From NCBI GenBank assembly GCA_040005635.1, contig JBDTYM010000037.1, forward strand, positions 1 through 37,969: a stretch of 37,969 bases of DNA, given 5' to 3'. The notes under the pieces are model-generated. The model was not told where the DNA came from. It made no database searches and saw nothing but the letters and a program-made list of their open reading frames with translations. Each line of letters opens with the position of its first letter. Position 1 is the first letter of the stretch. Shown here in pieces: positions 16,762 to 24,798 of the stretch. Origin of the DNA: Dokdonella_A sp040005635. Lineage in GTDB: Bacteria > Pseudomonadota > Gammaproteobacteria > Xanthomonadales > Rhodanobacteraceae. A program made the translations under genes and the position numbers.

Positions 16762-17052
16762 TCAACCTTTGTCCGGCTTCTCAAGTCCGACCCGAATCGC
16801 GGCCTGTCGAAGAGCCTCCTGATCGATCAGCCATTCGTCCGTGCGCTTGTGCTTCGCGCGCTTCTCGTTGTCCAAGATGATTCGCGCCGCTTCCTGCCGG
16901 CGACGTTCATTCGCGCGTTCCTCTTCCTTCCCCATGGCAATCCCCAAAGCAACGCCTGCGGGGCGAATCGTCCGTTCACGATCGTCGTAGTGGTGTGAAA
17001 ACGCGACGGGCGGGGCCGGCACGGCGATATTCGGTTGTAGATTGGCGATCAT
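16762..17052 (-). CDS. Small helical hypothetical protein, operon gene 2
   Basis: 96 residues. The N-terminus is Pro/Val-rich (LQPNIAVPAPPVAFSHHYDD) and the centre is a highly charged helix (GKEEERANERRRQEAARIIL) that could form a coiled coil. No signal peptide and no recognised family. AAGGA lies about 10 nt upstream of the ATG. Its start overlaps the stop of the preceding gene by 4 bp (ATGA), indicating translational coupling. Confidence 0.5.
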   Translation of the reverse strand: MIANLQPNIAVPAPPVAFSHHYDDRERTIRPAGVALGIAMGKEEERANERRRQEAARIILDNEKRAKHKRTDEWLIDQEALRQAAIRVGLEKPDKG

Positions 17053-17234
17053 TTCTGCGCGTCCTTCGATTGGACATCGCGGTCACTCGAATGCACAAGG
17101 CGAAGCTTGGGCGGAGCATCGTCATCCTCCTTGCCGGGATACGGAGCATCGAACACTTCGAGCAGCGCAGCGAGCACGCCGCATCCGCCGTACTTCGCTA
17201 TCGCGGTTTTCGCCCGTGGCTTGCGCGTGCTCAT
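17049..17234 (-). CDS. Small basic hypothetical protein, operon gene 1
   Basis: 61 residues, MSTRKPRAKTAIAKYGGCGV then LLEVFDAPYPGKEDDD and a charged tail. The N-terminus is basic and the rest acidic. The ATG at 17234 lacks a strong ribosome binding site, but the 4-bp overlap with the next gene supports this frame. The frame is open further upstream to 17480, without evidence for use. No family recognised. The pair lies near a terminator and an iteron-like array, suggesting accessory or mobile origin. Confidence 0.45.
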   Translation of the reverse strand: MSTRKPRAKTAIAKYGGCGVLAALLEVFDAPYPGKEDDDAPPKLRLVHSSDRDVQSKDAQK

Positions 17235-17486
17235 GCCCGTACGTCGTTCTTGTACTCGTTCCAGGCAAATGTCGATGGTGTCTGTCTGGAAGTTCGAAAC
17301 GAGTCCTCGGTCGCGTTGGTACGGAAGTTCGTCTGGCTCAGCCCGGCGCGCAGTTGGGAAAACGGCAGTCCGCCAGCCGAACGGCGAGCAAGGACTCCGG
17401 ACTCTTGCTAAACGCCCGCAGAGACGCGGAGTAAAAATCGGCGGATCGGGGCCAGAAATGCAGACTCCGTAGTCCGCCAAAAAAAG

Positions 17487-17514
17487 AAAAAGCGCGCCAT
17501 GTGGCGTGCTTTTT
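17487..17514. terminator. Bidirectional intrinsic terminator
   Basis: AAAAAGCGCGCCA (17487-17499) pairs with TGGCGTGCTTTTT (17502-17514), with one G-U pair; the inner pair must open to form the loop. The stem is flanked by A-rich sequence on the left and ends in TTTTT on the right, so it could work in both directions. It separates the small minus-strand operon from the iteron-like array and the TIR gene. Confidence 0.7.
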
Positions 17515-17605
17515 GGCTTTCACCGAGACCCGAATTCACATGGTCAGTCTGCGTGGCGGTGGTTGCAGTCTGGCCATCACTCGGCTCCGGGGTGGAATTC
17601 CCGTG

Positions 17606-17780
17606 AACAGGGAAAATTACAGGGTATTTCGCGTATCCGGAGAACTTCTTCGGACCAGAGACGCCAGGAGAGCGAGGCAGGAAGCGGCGTTAGGGTGTCG
17701 GCGGAGACGAAATCAGGTGCTCTGGAACAGGGAAGCCAACAGGGAAGGAACAGGGAGCTAGCAGGGAACGGAACAGGTAG
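17606..17780 (+). repeat. Iteron-like array of AACAGGGAA
   Basis: The 9-mer AACAGGGAA or a close variant starts at 17726, 17738, 17749, 17760 and 17772, steps of 12, 11, 11 and 12 bp, about one helical turn each. Another exact copy lies at 17606, followed by TACAGGGTA at 17618, again 12 bp on. A dyad (AATTCCC...GGGAAAATT) surrounds the 17606 copy. Such phased repeats usually bind a protein on one DNA face. The array is 210 bp upstream of the TIR gene. Confidence 0.5.
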
Positions 17781-17989
17781 AGTCTCGATCACGCCCGGTG
17801 CCTCAACTCACGTTACGGAGAAAGTCACTAGTGGATTCTGTGTCTTGTGAGTCGAGTGTTTGCGTGCTGCGAAGGCCGCGGTCAAGACTTCAATGACCTT
17901 CGCCGCGGTCACCTTTGCCCGGCTCCTATCCGCTTCTATTGGCCACCCAACCGCCATAGACTTGCCTTTACCGGTGCGGGGGGTGCGCG

Positions 17990-19963
17990 GTGAACGAACA
18001 AGCATTACCAATCGGAATCGAAGATCGGCCGGCGCCCCCGGTATTCATTAGCTACGCGACAGCTGATCGCGCTGACGCGCTAAAGGTCTGCAAAGACATC
18101 GAGCGCCGTGGAATCCAATGCTGGATTTCCATGCGTGATGTGCCACCCGGCGCGAACTACCAGGAGGCGATTGTGCAATCGCTTCGCACCGCTCGCGCGC
18201 TGGTCCTCGTCTTCTCGGACGCAGCCAACACAAGCGATGAGATCAAGAAGGAGCTCTCACTCGCCAGCCGCTACCACGTCCCGGTTATCGCGCTCCGCCT
18301 CAAGGACGTCGAGCCGAGCGATGCGTTTGCCTACGAATTGTCCACACGTCAGTGGATCAACGCGGTTGAAGGCTGGGACAAGTCGATCGGCATGCTGGTT
18401 GACCGCATCGGGCAGATGTCAGGCTCGGCGGCACTAGCTCCCGCGGCTTCCGCGCTCGCGTCCCGGCGGATGGCTTCCTTGTCGGGCCGCGCGATGGTGA
18501 TCACAGCCGCCGGCCTGCTCTCACTGGTTGTGGCGGGCGGGGCCTGGTGGGTATTGCGGCCTCAACCAGCCGCCGCTCACAGCATGACGGTTCGCCTGGC
18601 GGGGTTCCAACTCCTGTCCTCGGATTTGCCTGCAAATCTTCGGGATACGGTGGACGCCGAGATCACCGCGGCATTCAACGCCGACGGCGCTGTCAGTGTT
18701 TCGACGGCACCAACCCCGGCACCGGGCACAGCGCCCGCCTACGCACTCGCGGGAACGATCCAGCGCGTCGGCGACACGATCCGTGTCATCACTCACATGA
18801 CCAACGAGCGCTCCGGCGCAACCGTGTGGTCCAACACGTTCAACTACGCCGGGAATGAAGTTTCAAGGATTCCACGCCACATTGCCGTCGACAACGGCAA
18901 TGTGGTCCGCTGCGGACTGTTCGGAGCGTCCACCTACAAGGCGGCGCTGCCTGACACAGTGCTCAGGGACTACATGCAATTTTGTCAGGGACACTGGGAC
19001 CCCAATTTGCAGGAAGGCCGCAAGGCCCTGATTCCCGCGCAACGCGTCGTCGCTGCCGTTCCGGATTTTTCCTGGGGTTGGGCGGCGGTCGCCGGCGCAT
19101 ATTGGAAAGTTGCACTGAGTGCGGACGACAGTCGGATCGCCGATGAGGCACGCGCGAGTGGACGTGAAGCGGCGGATCGCGCGGTCGCTATCGACAGCGG
19201 AAACAGCGAGGCCCTGTATATCAAATCCATGCTGGTCGATCGGCGCGACTGGATCGATCGGGAAGAGCTGTTGAAACGCGCCGTCGCGGCCCGTCGGCTG
19301 GATTGCGGATGCGAGCACCATCAATATGGCTGGATGCTGGCGAATGTCGGTCGCACTGCCGAGGCCATCGAACAACTGCACCAGGCCAACGACATGCTGG
19401 CTCTCTACGTGTATACGCCTTTGACGCTGGCACAAGTGCTCGTCGTCGCGGGGAAGCTCGACGAGGCCAAGCCCTATTTCGATGCGGCGATCGATCTCGC
19501 TCCGAATGCCGGCTTTGCGAACAATCTTGCGTTGTACAAGGCGACCGAGATGGGTGACATCAATCTGGTGCTCGACCCGAACCTGTCGTTTCCAGCAGAA
19601 GTTCGGGCGGCCCTGCTGCAGGGGTATCGCGCACGGGCGGCGCATGATTCCGGCGCCAAGGCGCAAGCAGTCCAGGCACTGCTTGCGCTGACCGAAGGCC
19701 AGCAGAAGGAGGCAGTCGCGAGGCTGCTCGCAGAGCTCGGCGCGAACCACGAGGCTTTCCAGATCGCGACCCGGATAGCTACGACGAAGGAACATCCGGG
19801 GCCATCGCTCTTCTGGGATCGGAGTATGCGCGGAACATTGGCCGATCCGGGCTTCCCGGCGGTAGCCACGCAATTCGGACTTTTCAAATATTGGACAACG
19901 ACTCATACCAAGCCCGACGTCTGTGACGAAAAGGCGCCACCACCCTTTTGCCGGATGATTTGA
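17990..19963 (+). CDS. TIR domain-membrane-TPR protein
   Basis: 657 residues. A TIR domain spans about 17-140: VFISYATADRADA opens it, the BB-loop is RDVPPG (49-54), and Glu88 in DEIKKELSLA sits where NAD-hydrolysing TIR domains keep their catalytic Glu. One transmembrane helix lies at 167-189. A TolB-like beta domain (about 198-300, VRLAGFQLLS...) and TPR-like helices to the end follow, placed in the periplasm if the TIR is cytosolic. The start is a GTG with a run of G upstream. This layout resembles CadC-like or adenylate-cyclase-like sensors with the output domain replaced by TIR. It could be a signalling scaffold or an NADase effector controlled from outside; no defence partner gene is adjacent. 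An IS3 remnant begins 28 bp after its stop. Confidence 0.85.
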   Translation: MNEQALPIGIEDRPAPPVFISYATADRADALKVCKDIERRGIQCWISMRDVPPGANYQEAIVQSLRTARALVLVFSDAANTSDEIKKELSLASRYHVPVIALRLKDVEPSDAFAYELSTRQWINAVEGWDKSIGMLVDRIGQMSGSAALAPAASALASRRMASLSGRAMVITAAGLLSLVVAGGAWWVLRPQPAAAHSMTVRLAGFQLLSSDLPANLRDTVDAEITAAFNADGAVSVSTAPTPAPGTAPAYALAGTIQRVGDTIRVITHMTNERSGATVWSNTFNYAGNEVSRIPRHIAVDNGNVVRCGLFGASTYKAALPDTVLRDYMQFCQGHWDPNLQEGRKALIPAQRVVAAVPDFSWGWAAVAGAYWKVALSADDSRIADEARASGREAADRAVAIDSGNSEALYIKSMLVDRRDWIDREELLKRAVAARRLDCGCEHHQYGWMLANVGRTAEAIEQLHQANDMLALYVYTPLTLAQVLVVAGKLDEAKPYFDAAIDLAPNAGFANNLALYKATEMGDINLVLDPNLSFPAEVRAALLQGYRARAAHDSGAKAQAVQALLALTEGQQKEAVARLLAELGANHEAFQIATRIATTKEHPGPSLFWDRSMRGTLADPGFPAVATQFGLFKYWTTTHTKPDVCDEKAPPPFCRMI

Positions 19964-19991
19964 CGCCGCATCGCAGATGGAGAACTGATGT

Positions 19992-20280
19992 GAATCGCCC
20001 CGGGTTTCGTGGAGGCTGTTTGGTTTAAGTCACACGGTTTCGAGAACTATCCTCTTGGTCAATTCCCGGTAGTAGTTTGCCTCAGCTTCGGCCGGAGGAA
20101 TGTAGCCGATGGAGCCGAGCAGGCGCTGGTTGTTGAACCAAGCCACCCATTCGAGCGTCGCCAGTTCCACGGACGCCATTGTTTTCCAAGGTGCTCTTCG
20201 ATGGATCAGCTCGGTCTTGTATAAGCCGTTGATCGTCTCGGCCAGCGCGCGGTCGTCTTCGCGTATCCGGACGTCGAAGT
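19992..20280 (-). mobile_element. 3' remnant of an IS3-family element
   Basis: The minus strand encodes the C-terminal part of an IS3-family OrfB integrase: ALAETINGLYKTELIHRRAP, LEWVAWFNNQRLLGSIGYIP and PAEAEANYYR, ending at 20030. The catalytic Glu region (ALAET) is present but everything upstream is lost. TGAATCGCCCCGGGTTTCGT at 19992 looks like the terminal inverted repeat common to this group. The other end is missing, cut near 20280 where a different gene fragment begins. It is of a different subgroup from the IS3 remnant at 8850-9340, so the two are not halves of one element. Confidence 0.8.
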
Positions 20281-20522
20281 GCGTATCGTCGAAACGACCG
20301 CTGGATGTCGCGCTTCGATCGCCTGGGAACGCGCTTGGCGATGGATTCCCTCGACAACACGGTTCAGGCTCGCAAGGTTCTCTGCGCGCATCTCTTCGCA
20401 CAGCGGCGCGCTGCGTTCATCCAGCAGCCATTTCAAACTGTCGTCATCGTCTGCATCGGACAGAAGTCGCTTCAGGGGCCCATGGCGCGCTCAAGCGGAT
20501 CGTCATTGGTGTCACGCTTCAT
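20281..20522 (-). pseudogene. Frameshifted gene fragment joined to the IS3 remnant
   Basis: An ATG at 20522 opens MKRDTNDDPLERAMGP and stops at once. One base out of frame the code continues LKRLLSDADDDDSLKWLLDE and SAPLCEEMRAENLASLNRVV up to the IS3 junction. The composition (charged, helical) is typical of a real protein. No family recognised. It appears to have been broken by a frameshift and by the IS. Confidence 0.4.
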
Positions 20523-20744
20523 CCCTGCCGGCGCTCCCGCGTTTTAACGGTCATGGAACGGACAGTGGACCCGAAATTGAACTACTTTCTCGCTGAATCG
20601 ATGAGTGTAACGATCCAGAGGCACGAACTACTCTCCACATGGGGCCACGCACGCAAAAGGGGGTAAAATTGGGTGTGCCGATCGCCAGCGCGACCTGCGG
20701 CCCACTTGCCACTGGTTCGACGCTCAAAGTGGAAAAATCACGAC

Positions 20745-21281
20745 ATGCAGCCATCAGCGAATCCGTACATCGCAAATGATTCATCCAGTCCCGTTTTCGA
20801 GAATGTATACGATCGCCTCAAAGCCATGGCGAGTCGGCAACGGTTGCGTGGCGGCGCGCCGAACACACTGTGTACGACGGAGCTTGTACATGAGGCCTAC
20901 CTTCGCATGGGCGGCGCGGACGATCGCTTTGAAAAAGACGCGCAGTTCTTTGCCTATGCGGCGAGGGCGATGCGTCACATACTTTCCGACGCCGCGCGGC
21001 GAAGAGTCCAACCCAAGCGTGGTGGCGATCAGGTGCGTCTGGATCTGAGTGATCCGCAGGTTGATTCGATTTATGTGGACCCGGGACTTGCGCTGCAGCT
21101 CGACGATGCCCTCACCGCGCTTGAACAAGACGACCCGCGTGCCGCGCACGTGGTTGAGCTTCACTTTTTCGGTGGCCTCGATCTGCCCCAAGTCGCAAAA
21201 TTGCTCGGAATTGGCCGGCGAACAGTGGATCGAGACTGGCGCTACGCGCGAGCATTTCTGGGTTCTCTGACGGAGTGCTGA
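20745..21281 (+). CDS. ECF-type RNA polymerase sigma factor, kinase-linked class, second copy
   Basis: 178 residues, the same class as the sigma factor at 3104-3634 but clearly diverged. Region 2.2 reads CTTELVHEAY (43-52), with Thr44-Thr45 where standard ECF proteins have acidic residues. The RAMRHILSDAARRRVQPKRG segment closes sigma-2, and LPQVAKLLGIGRRTVDRDWR is the sigma-4 helix-turn-helix. The ATG at 20745 is chosen because a GTGGAAAAA stretch precedes it and it gives the usual family length; an upstream in-frame start at 20673 would add 24 residues unlike the family. The convergent kinase gene begins its 3' end 103 bp downstream. Probably activated by phosphorylation by that kinase. Confidence 0.85.
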   Translation: MQPSANPYIANDSSSPVFENVYDRLKAMASRQRLRGGAPNTLCTTELVHEAYLRMGGADDRFEKDAQFFAYAARAMRHILSDAARRRVQPKRGGDQVRLDLSDPQVDSIYVDPGLALQLDDALTALEQDDPRAAHVVELHFFGGLDLPQVAKLLGIGRRTVDRDWRYARAFLGSLTEC

Positions 21282-21384
21282 CGAAAGCCAATTGACCGAC
21301 GAAGTGACTTGAGCAGCAACGCTCGCCGATGTGGCATTCGTGTACAGCGCGTGCGTCGGCGAACCGGCGACCGCGACATCCTTC

Positions 21385-24300
21385 TCAATCAGCCAATTGG
21401 CAGGTCGAGGTAGCTGGTAACTGACTTCTTGCGGCGGCCAGCAACGGGTGATCGTCAAGGACACTTTGGCCAAGCGATGCCCTGACAGCCTTTATTTCCG
21501 CGACAGCCTGCTCGCAATCTCCCATCTTCAACTCGGCGACCGCAAGCCACATCCGCGCCTCCGCGAAGTGGATTTGCAACGGTTCGACGTCGTTCTGCGC
21601 GTGCTCGAGCGCATTTCGGAGTCGCACTGCGGCGAGAGCTGCTTTACCACGCTGAATGTCGATTCGAGCCATCGCAATGTGAGCTGGTAGAAGTCGCGGA
21701 TGCCAGAGCAGAACTTGTGCGTCCAGTTCGTTGCGCGCGGAGAAATCCGAATCAGCCGGACAGGAGTTGGATGGCAAGTTCGCGTTGTTCACGCAGATCA
21801 GAGCCCGCAACGACATCGCATTGAGGCGCATATGCTCCGGATAGTAGTGGTCGAGATTTTCGATAGCGCTGCTGAACTGCTCGATTGCGCGGGATTCATC
21901 CCCCAATGCCATCGCCAGCAGACCGGACAGATAGTCCTGGGCGCCAACCCACACGAGGTTCCCCGAATTTCCCACCAAAGTGCGGGCGCGTTGAATGCGA
22001 CGTTGCGCGGCCTCGAAATCTCCGCGATCGATGTCCCGTTGTGTGCGGATGCGCAAGATGCTCGCGTTGAGCGCGATGTTATCGGCGCTTAGGAAAGCCT
22101 CAGCGGCGCGTGATGCGTGGTCGCACACATCGTCACTCTCGGCAGCGCCGATCTCCATCGCCAGTTGGCAACGTCCCTCCCAGTAGACGACGTTGACATC
22201 GCGTTGGTTGTTCGGGGGCGATTCGAACACGCCCTCGATCTCGACCAGACCCTCTCGGGCCGCGCGTAGCTGCCCAGCAAGAAGCTGGGCGACACTCAGG
22301 TTTCTTCGGGCAAAAGCCGTAAAGGATGAGTTGGGACCCAAGTTCCTGAGGTGAATCCTGTAGGCGTGATCATAGGCATCGATGGCTTCGTCCAGATGTC
22401 CATTCATGAAGTTGAGACTGGTTGCCAAATTGGCATAGCCAGTCGCTGCCTTCGAGGACTCGCTTCCATAGAAGGAGATGCGCTCAGTGAGCGCTTTTCG
22501 CTCGTAGTCGACGGCGGCAGCGTGCTTGTTTCGGGCGTCGTTGACTTCGGCCAAGCCGTCATACAGTCGTATCAACGGGGGTCCGTGAACGGCATGTCCG
22601 TCATCGAGACTTGATTGCAGTGCATCGAACAACGGCTCGGCGTCCCGCTCTTTGCCAAGTTCAAGCAGCATGTATGCCCGCGAAATCTCGGCGTCCGCCC
22701 GCACCGGATCGCTTGCGGCGAGTTTCGATGTAGCTAGTCCCGCCGCATCGTTGGCGAGAGCCTCGGCTTGATCGGCATCGTTGAGTTTTTCGTGAAGTCG
22801 CGCAAACAGGAACTCCAAATCAATACGTGCTGTGTCGTCCAGCGTCGCATTATCTCCCAGCTTTTGAGTGGCCGCAGACAGCAAGTCGCGTACGCTGGCC
22901 TGTTTGTCGTTGATCATGCCGTCCTCGATTGGCGCGAACATATCCTCCAGAAAGTCACGAATCGTGTTGGCGCGTTGTGCCTCCCGCCGGATGTCGCGCG
23001 CCTGCCAAACAACGACGCTCATAGCCGCCAGGATCGCGAAAAGCAGAAAGGTAGCCAGCGTAACCCCGGCCTGATGACGACTCAGGAATTTTCGCGCCCT
23101 GTACCAGCCAGATGGCGGATGCGCTCTTACCGGTTCTCCCGCGAGATATCGCTCAATGTCGTCCGCCAAAGCGCCTGCTGTCGGGTAGCGAAGCTGAGCC
23201 TCGTCCGCAACCGCTTTGAGTACGATGTCGTCCAGATCACCACGGAGCTGGCGTTCCAGAATTCCTCGCGGCGCCATTCCCGCTGGCACGGATGATTGCC
23301 TTGCTTCTGGAAGATGAAGCAGCGCACTCGGCCTGGTATTGCTCATGCCGATTTGCCCTGTGAGCAATTCGGTCAGGACGACACCCATGGCATAGACGTC
23401 GACTGCCGTCGTCGACGGATCGGAGCGATATTGCTCTGGCGCTGCGTACCCCGGCGTGAGTGCAACCGAGCGCGTGGGCGATGCGCCCGATTCCTGATCC
23501 AGGAGTTTGGAGATTCCGAAATCCACGACTTTGAGATCACCCATCTGTGTGACGAGTACATTGGACGGCTTCAAGTCCATATGAACAATCAGCGAAGCGT
23601 GCGCCGCCTCGACAGCTCGGCAGAGCAGGCAAAACAATTTCAATCGATCCCGGAGGCTCGATGAGCGGCTGTCGGCCGCTCTCGTGATGGCGACGCCTTC
23701 CACCAGTTCCATTGCAATGTACGGAATACCGGCAGCACTGATTCCAGCTTCGATGAATCTGGCGATGTTCGGATGGGCCAGTCGGGCAAGAATCGACTGC
23801 TCTCTTCGGAATCTTCGCTGAGCGTCCGACGAATACAATCCGGTGCGAAGAACTTTCAAGGCAACGAACTGTGATCCATCGCCCGCCGATCGCACAGCTC
23901 GAAATACGGCCGATGAGCCGCCTTCGCCTATCAGTTCGAGTAATTTGAAAGTTCCTATTTCGGTTCCGACCAACGAGCGATCGACAAATTGCTCGTCGTC
24001 ACCCCGCGATGCGACCAGTCTATTCGCGACCTCCTCACGCAACGGTGAGGTGGCATCGATATCCGGGACGAGCATTCTTTCGAGCATTCTATCCATCCGT
24101 TCGCGCAGGTCCGCAGCTCGTTGGTCCAGCAGACACTCTTTCCTGCTCGACGTGTCCGATTCGTCAAAGCGCAGCATCGCCATGAGACGCTCGGCGACTT
24201 CGTGTGGCAACGCCAACGATGCGATCCGAACACTGCGCAACGTCGGCTCGAGTTCCAGAAGGTCCTCGAAATGGTCTCGAAGTGAAATGTTGTTCGCCAT
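21385..24300 (-). CDS. Membrane Ser/Thr protein kinase (non-RD) with TPR-rich C-terminal region
   Basis: 971 residues. A helical N-terminus (1-110) is followed by a kinase domain: glycine loop IGEGGSSAVF (124-133), Lys149 in VALKV, catalytic loop VHMDLKPSN with Asp242, and DFG at 260-262. A transmembrane helix lies at about 411-433, then about 535 residues of TPR-like helices, likely periplasmic. The Arg before the catalytic Asp, which is His-Arg-Asp in the first kinase here, is Met241, making this a non-RD kinase. Such kinases usually do not need activation-loop phosphorylation. GAAGAA precedes the ATG. The gene is convergent with the sigma factor gene at 20745 and is presumably its activator. 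Confidence 0.92.
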   Translation of the reverse strand: MANNISLRDHFEDLLELEPTLRSVRIASLALPHEVAERLMAMLRFDESDTSSRKECLLDQRAADLRERMDRMLERMLVPDIDATSPLREEVANRLVASRGDDEQFVDRSLVGTEIGTFKLLELIGEGGSSAVFRAVRSAGDGSQFVALKVLRTGLYSSDAQRRFRREQSILARLAHPNIARFIEAGISAAGIPYIAMELVEGVAITRAADSRSSSLRDRLKLFCLLCRAVEAAHASLIVHMDLKPSNVLVTQMGDLKVVDFGISKLLDQESGASPTRSVALTPGYAAPEQYRSDPSTTAVDVYAMGVVLTELLTGQIGMSNTRPSALLHLPEARQSSVPAGMAPRGILERQLRGDLDDIVLKAVADEAQLRYPTAGALADDIERYLAGEPVRAHPPSGWYRARKFLSRHQAGVTLATFLLFAILAAMSVVVWQARDIRREAQRANTIRDFLEDMFAPIEDGMINDKQASVRDLLSAATQKLGDNATLDDTARIDLEFLFARLHEKLNDADQAEALANDAAGLATSKLAASDPVRADAEISRAYMLLELGKERDAEPLFDALQSSLDDGHAVHGPPLIRLYDGLAEVNDARNKHAAAVDYERKALTERISFYGSESSKAATGYANLATSLNFMNGHLDEAIDAYDHAYRIHLRNLGPNSSFTAFARRNLSVAQLLAGQLRAAREGLVEIEGVFESPPNNQRDVNVVYWEGRCQLAMEIGAAESDDVCDHASRAAEAFLSADNIALNASILRIRTQRDIDRGDFEAAQRRIQRARTLVGNSGNLVWVGAQDYLSGLLAMALGDESRAIEQFSSAIENLDHYYPEHMRLNAMSLRALICVNNANLPSNSCPADSDFSARNELDAQVLLWHPRLLPAHIAMARIDIQRGKAALAAVRLRNALEHAQNDVEPLQIHFAEARMWLAVAELKMGDCEQAVAEIKAVRASLGQSVLDDHPLLAAARSQLPATSTCQLAD

Positions 24301-24421
24301 ATTCGTTCTTCAGATTGCTCGATGGGTCGTAGAAGCGACTTCGCCGTGCGCGGAAACATAGGCATGCGAACTCTTGTGCAAAGGTCGAAGTGCCTACACG
24401 AACGCCAGTATCGTACGGCGC

Positions 24422-24778
24422 CTATCCCTTGATAGCTACGCACCTGTACTCGGGTGGTAGCAGCACGTCATTCGCATGCTTGATCGTGCTCAACGCAAGG
24501 GAAATCTCTCTGAGAGCTCTCGACTTGCGCATAACGCGATTCGGTACCGCAACTCGCCATATCAGCGTAAACGCCGCCCACAAGATGCGTCCAGAAGCAG
24601 CTCCATCGACCACACGCCATGGCGGCAGCATCGTCAGAGTCGCAAAGATCGAGAGGCCGAAGCACTTCGCCGCAAATAAAAGTGGCGTGTCTCTTCGCCT
24701 GGCTGCGTTGTACGCGGTGCCGGAGTGCAGGACAACTGCAGTCCGGAGGTCCTGCGACGAGCAAACGCAGGGACGCAT
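24422..24778 (-). CDS. Possible small membrane-associated protein
   Basis: A 118-codon frame upstream of the kinase on the same strand. The middle is hydrophobic (LFAAKCFGLSIFATLTMLPP), followed by ILWAAFTLIWRVAVPNRVMR and a charged C-terminus. No family recognised and no good ribosome binding site, so it may be fortuitous. If it is not a gene, the 24301-24798 stretch holds only the divergent promoters of the kinase and the secreted protein downstream. Confidence 0.25.
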   Translation of the reverse strand: MRPCVCSSQDLRTAVVLHSGTAYNAARRRDTPLLFAAKCFGLSIFATLTMLPPWRVVDGAASGRILWAAFTLIWRVAVPNRVMRKSRALREISLALSTIKHANDVLLPPEYRCVAIKG

Positions 24779-24798
24779 TCTTTACCCGTCAACCTGGG

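Larger units (their letters stand above)
17235..17989. other. Accessory gap with terminator and iteron-like array
   Basis: No convincing gene. The stretch holds the terminator at 17487-17514 and the AACAGGGAA array at 17606-17780. A minus-strand frame at 17808-18011 encodes a basic, Ala-rich peptide of unknown nature. The last 50 bp carry the promoter and GGGGGG ribosome binding site of the TIR gene. Confidence 0.4.

Noticed and set aside
17338..17523. Minus-strand frame over the terminator upstream of the small operon
   Set aside because: It contains the terminator hairpin near its start and shows no protein family.
18863..19906. Long antisense open frame of about 347 codons over the TIR-TPR gene
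   Set aside because: A shadow of the high-GC coding strand; no recognisable protein features.
8850..20280. The two IS3 remnants as ends of one composite transposon
   Set aside because: Their transposase sequences belong to different IS3 subgroups and the inner ends do not match.
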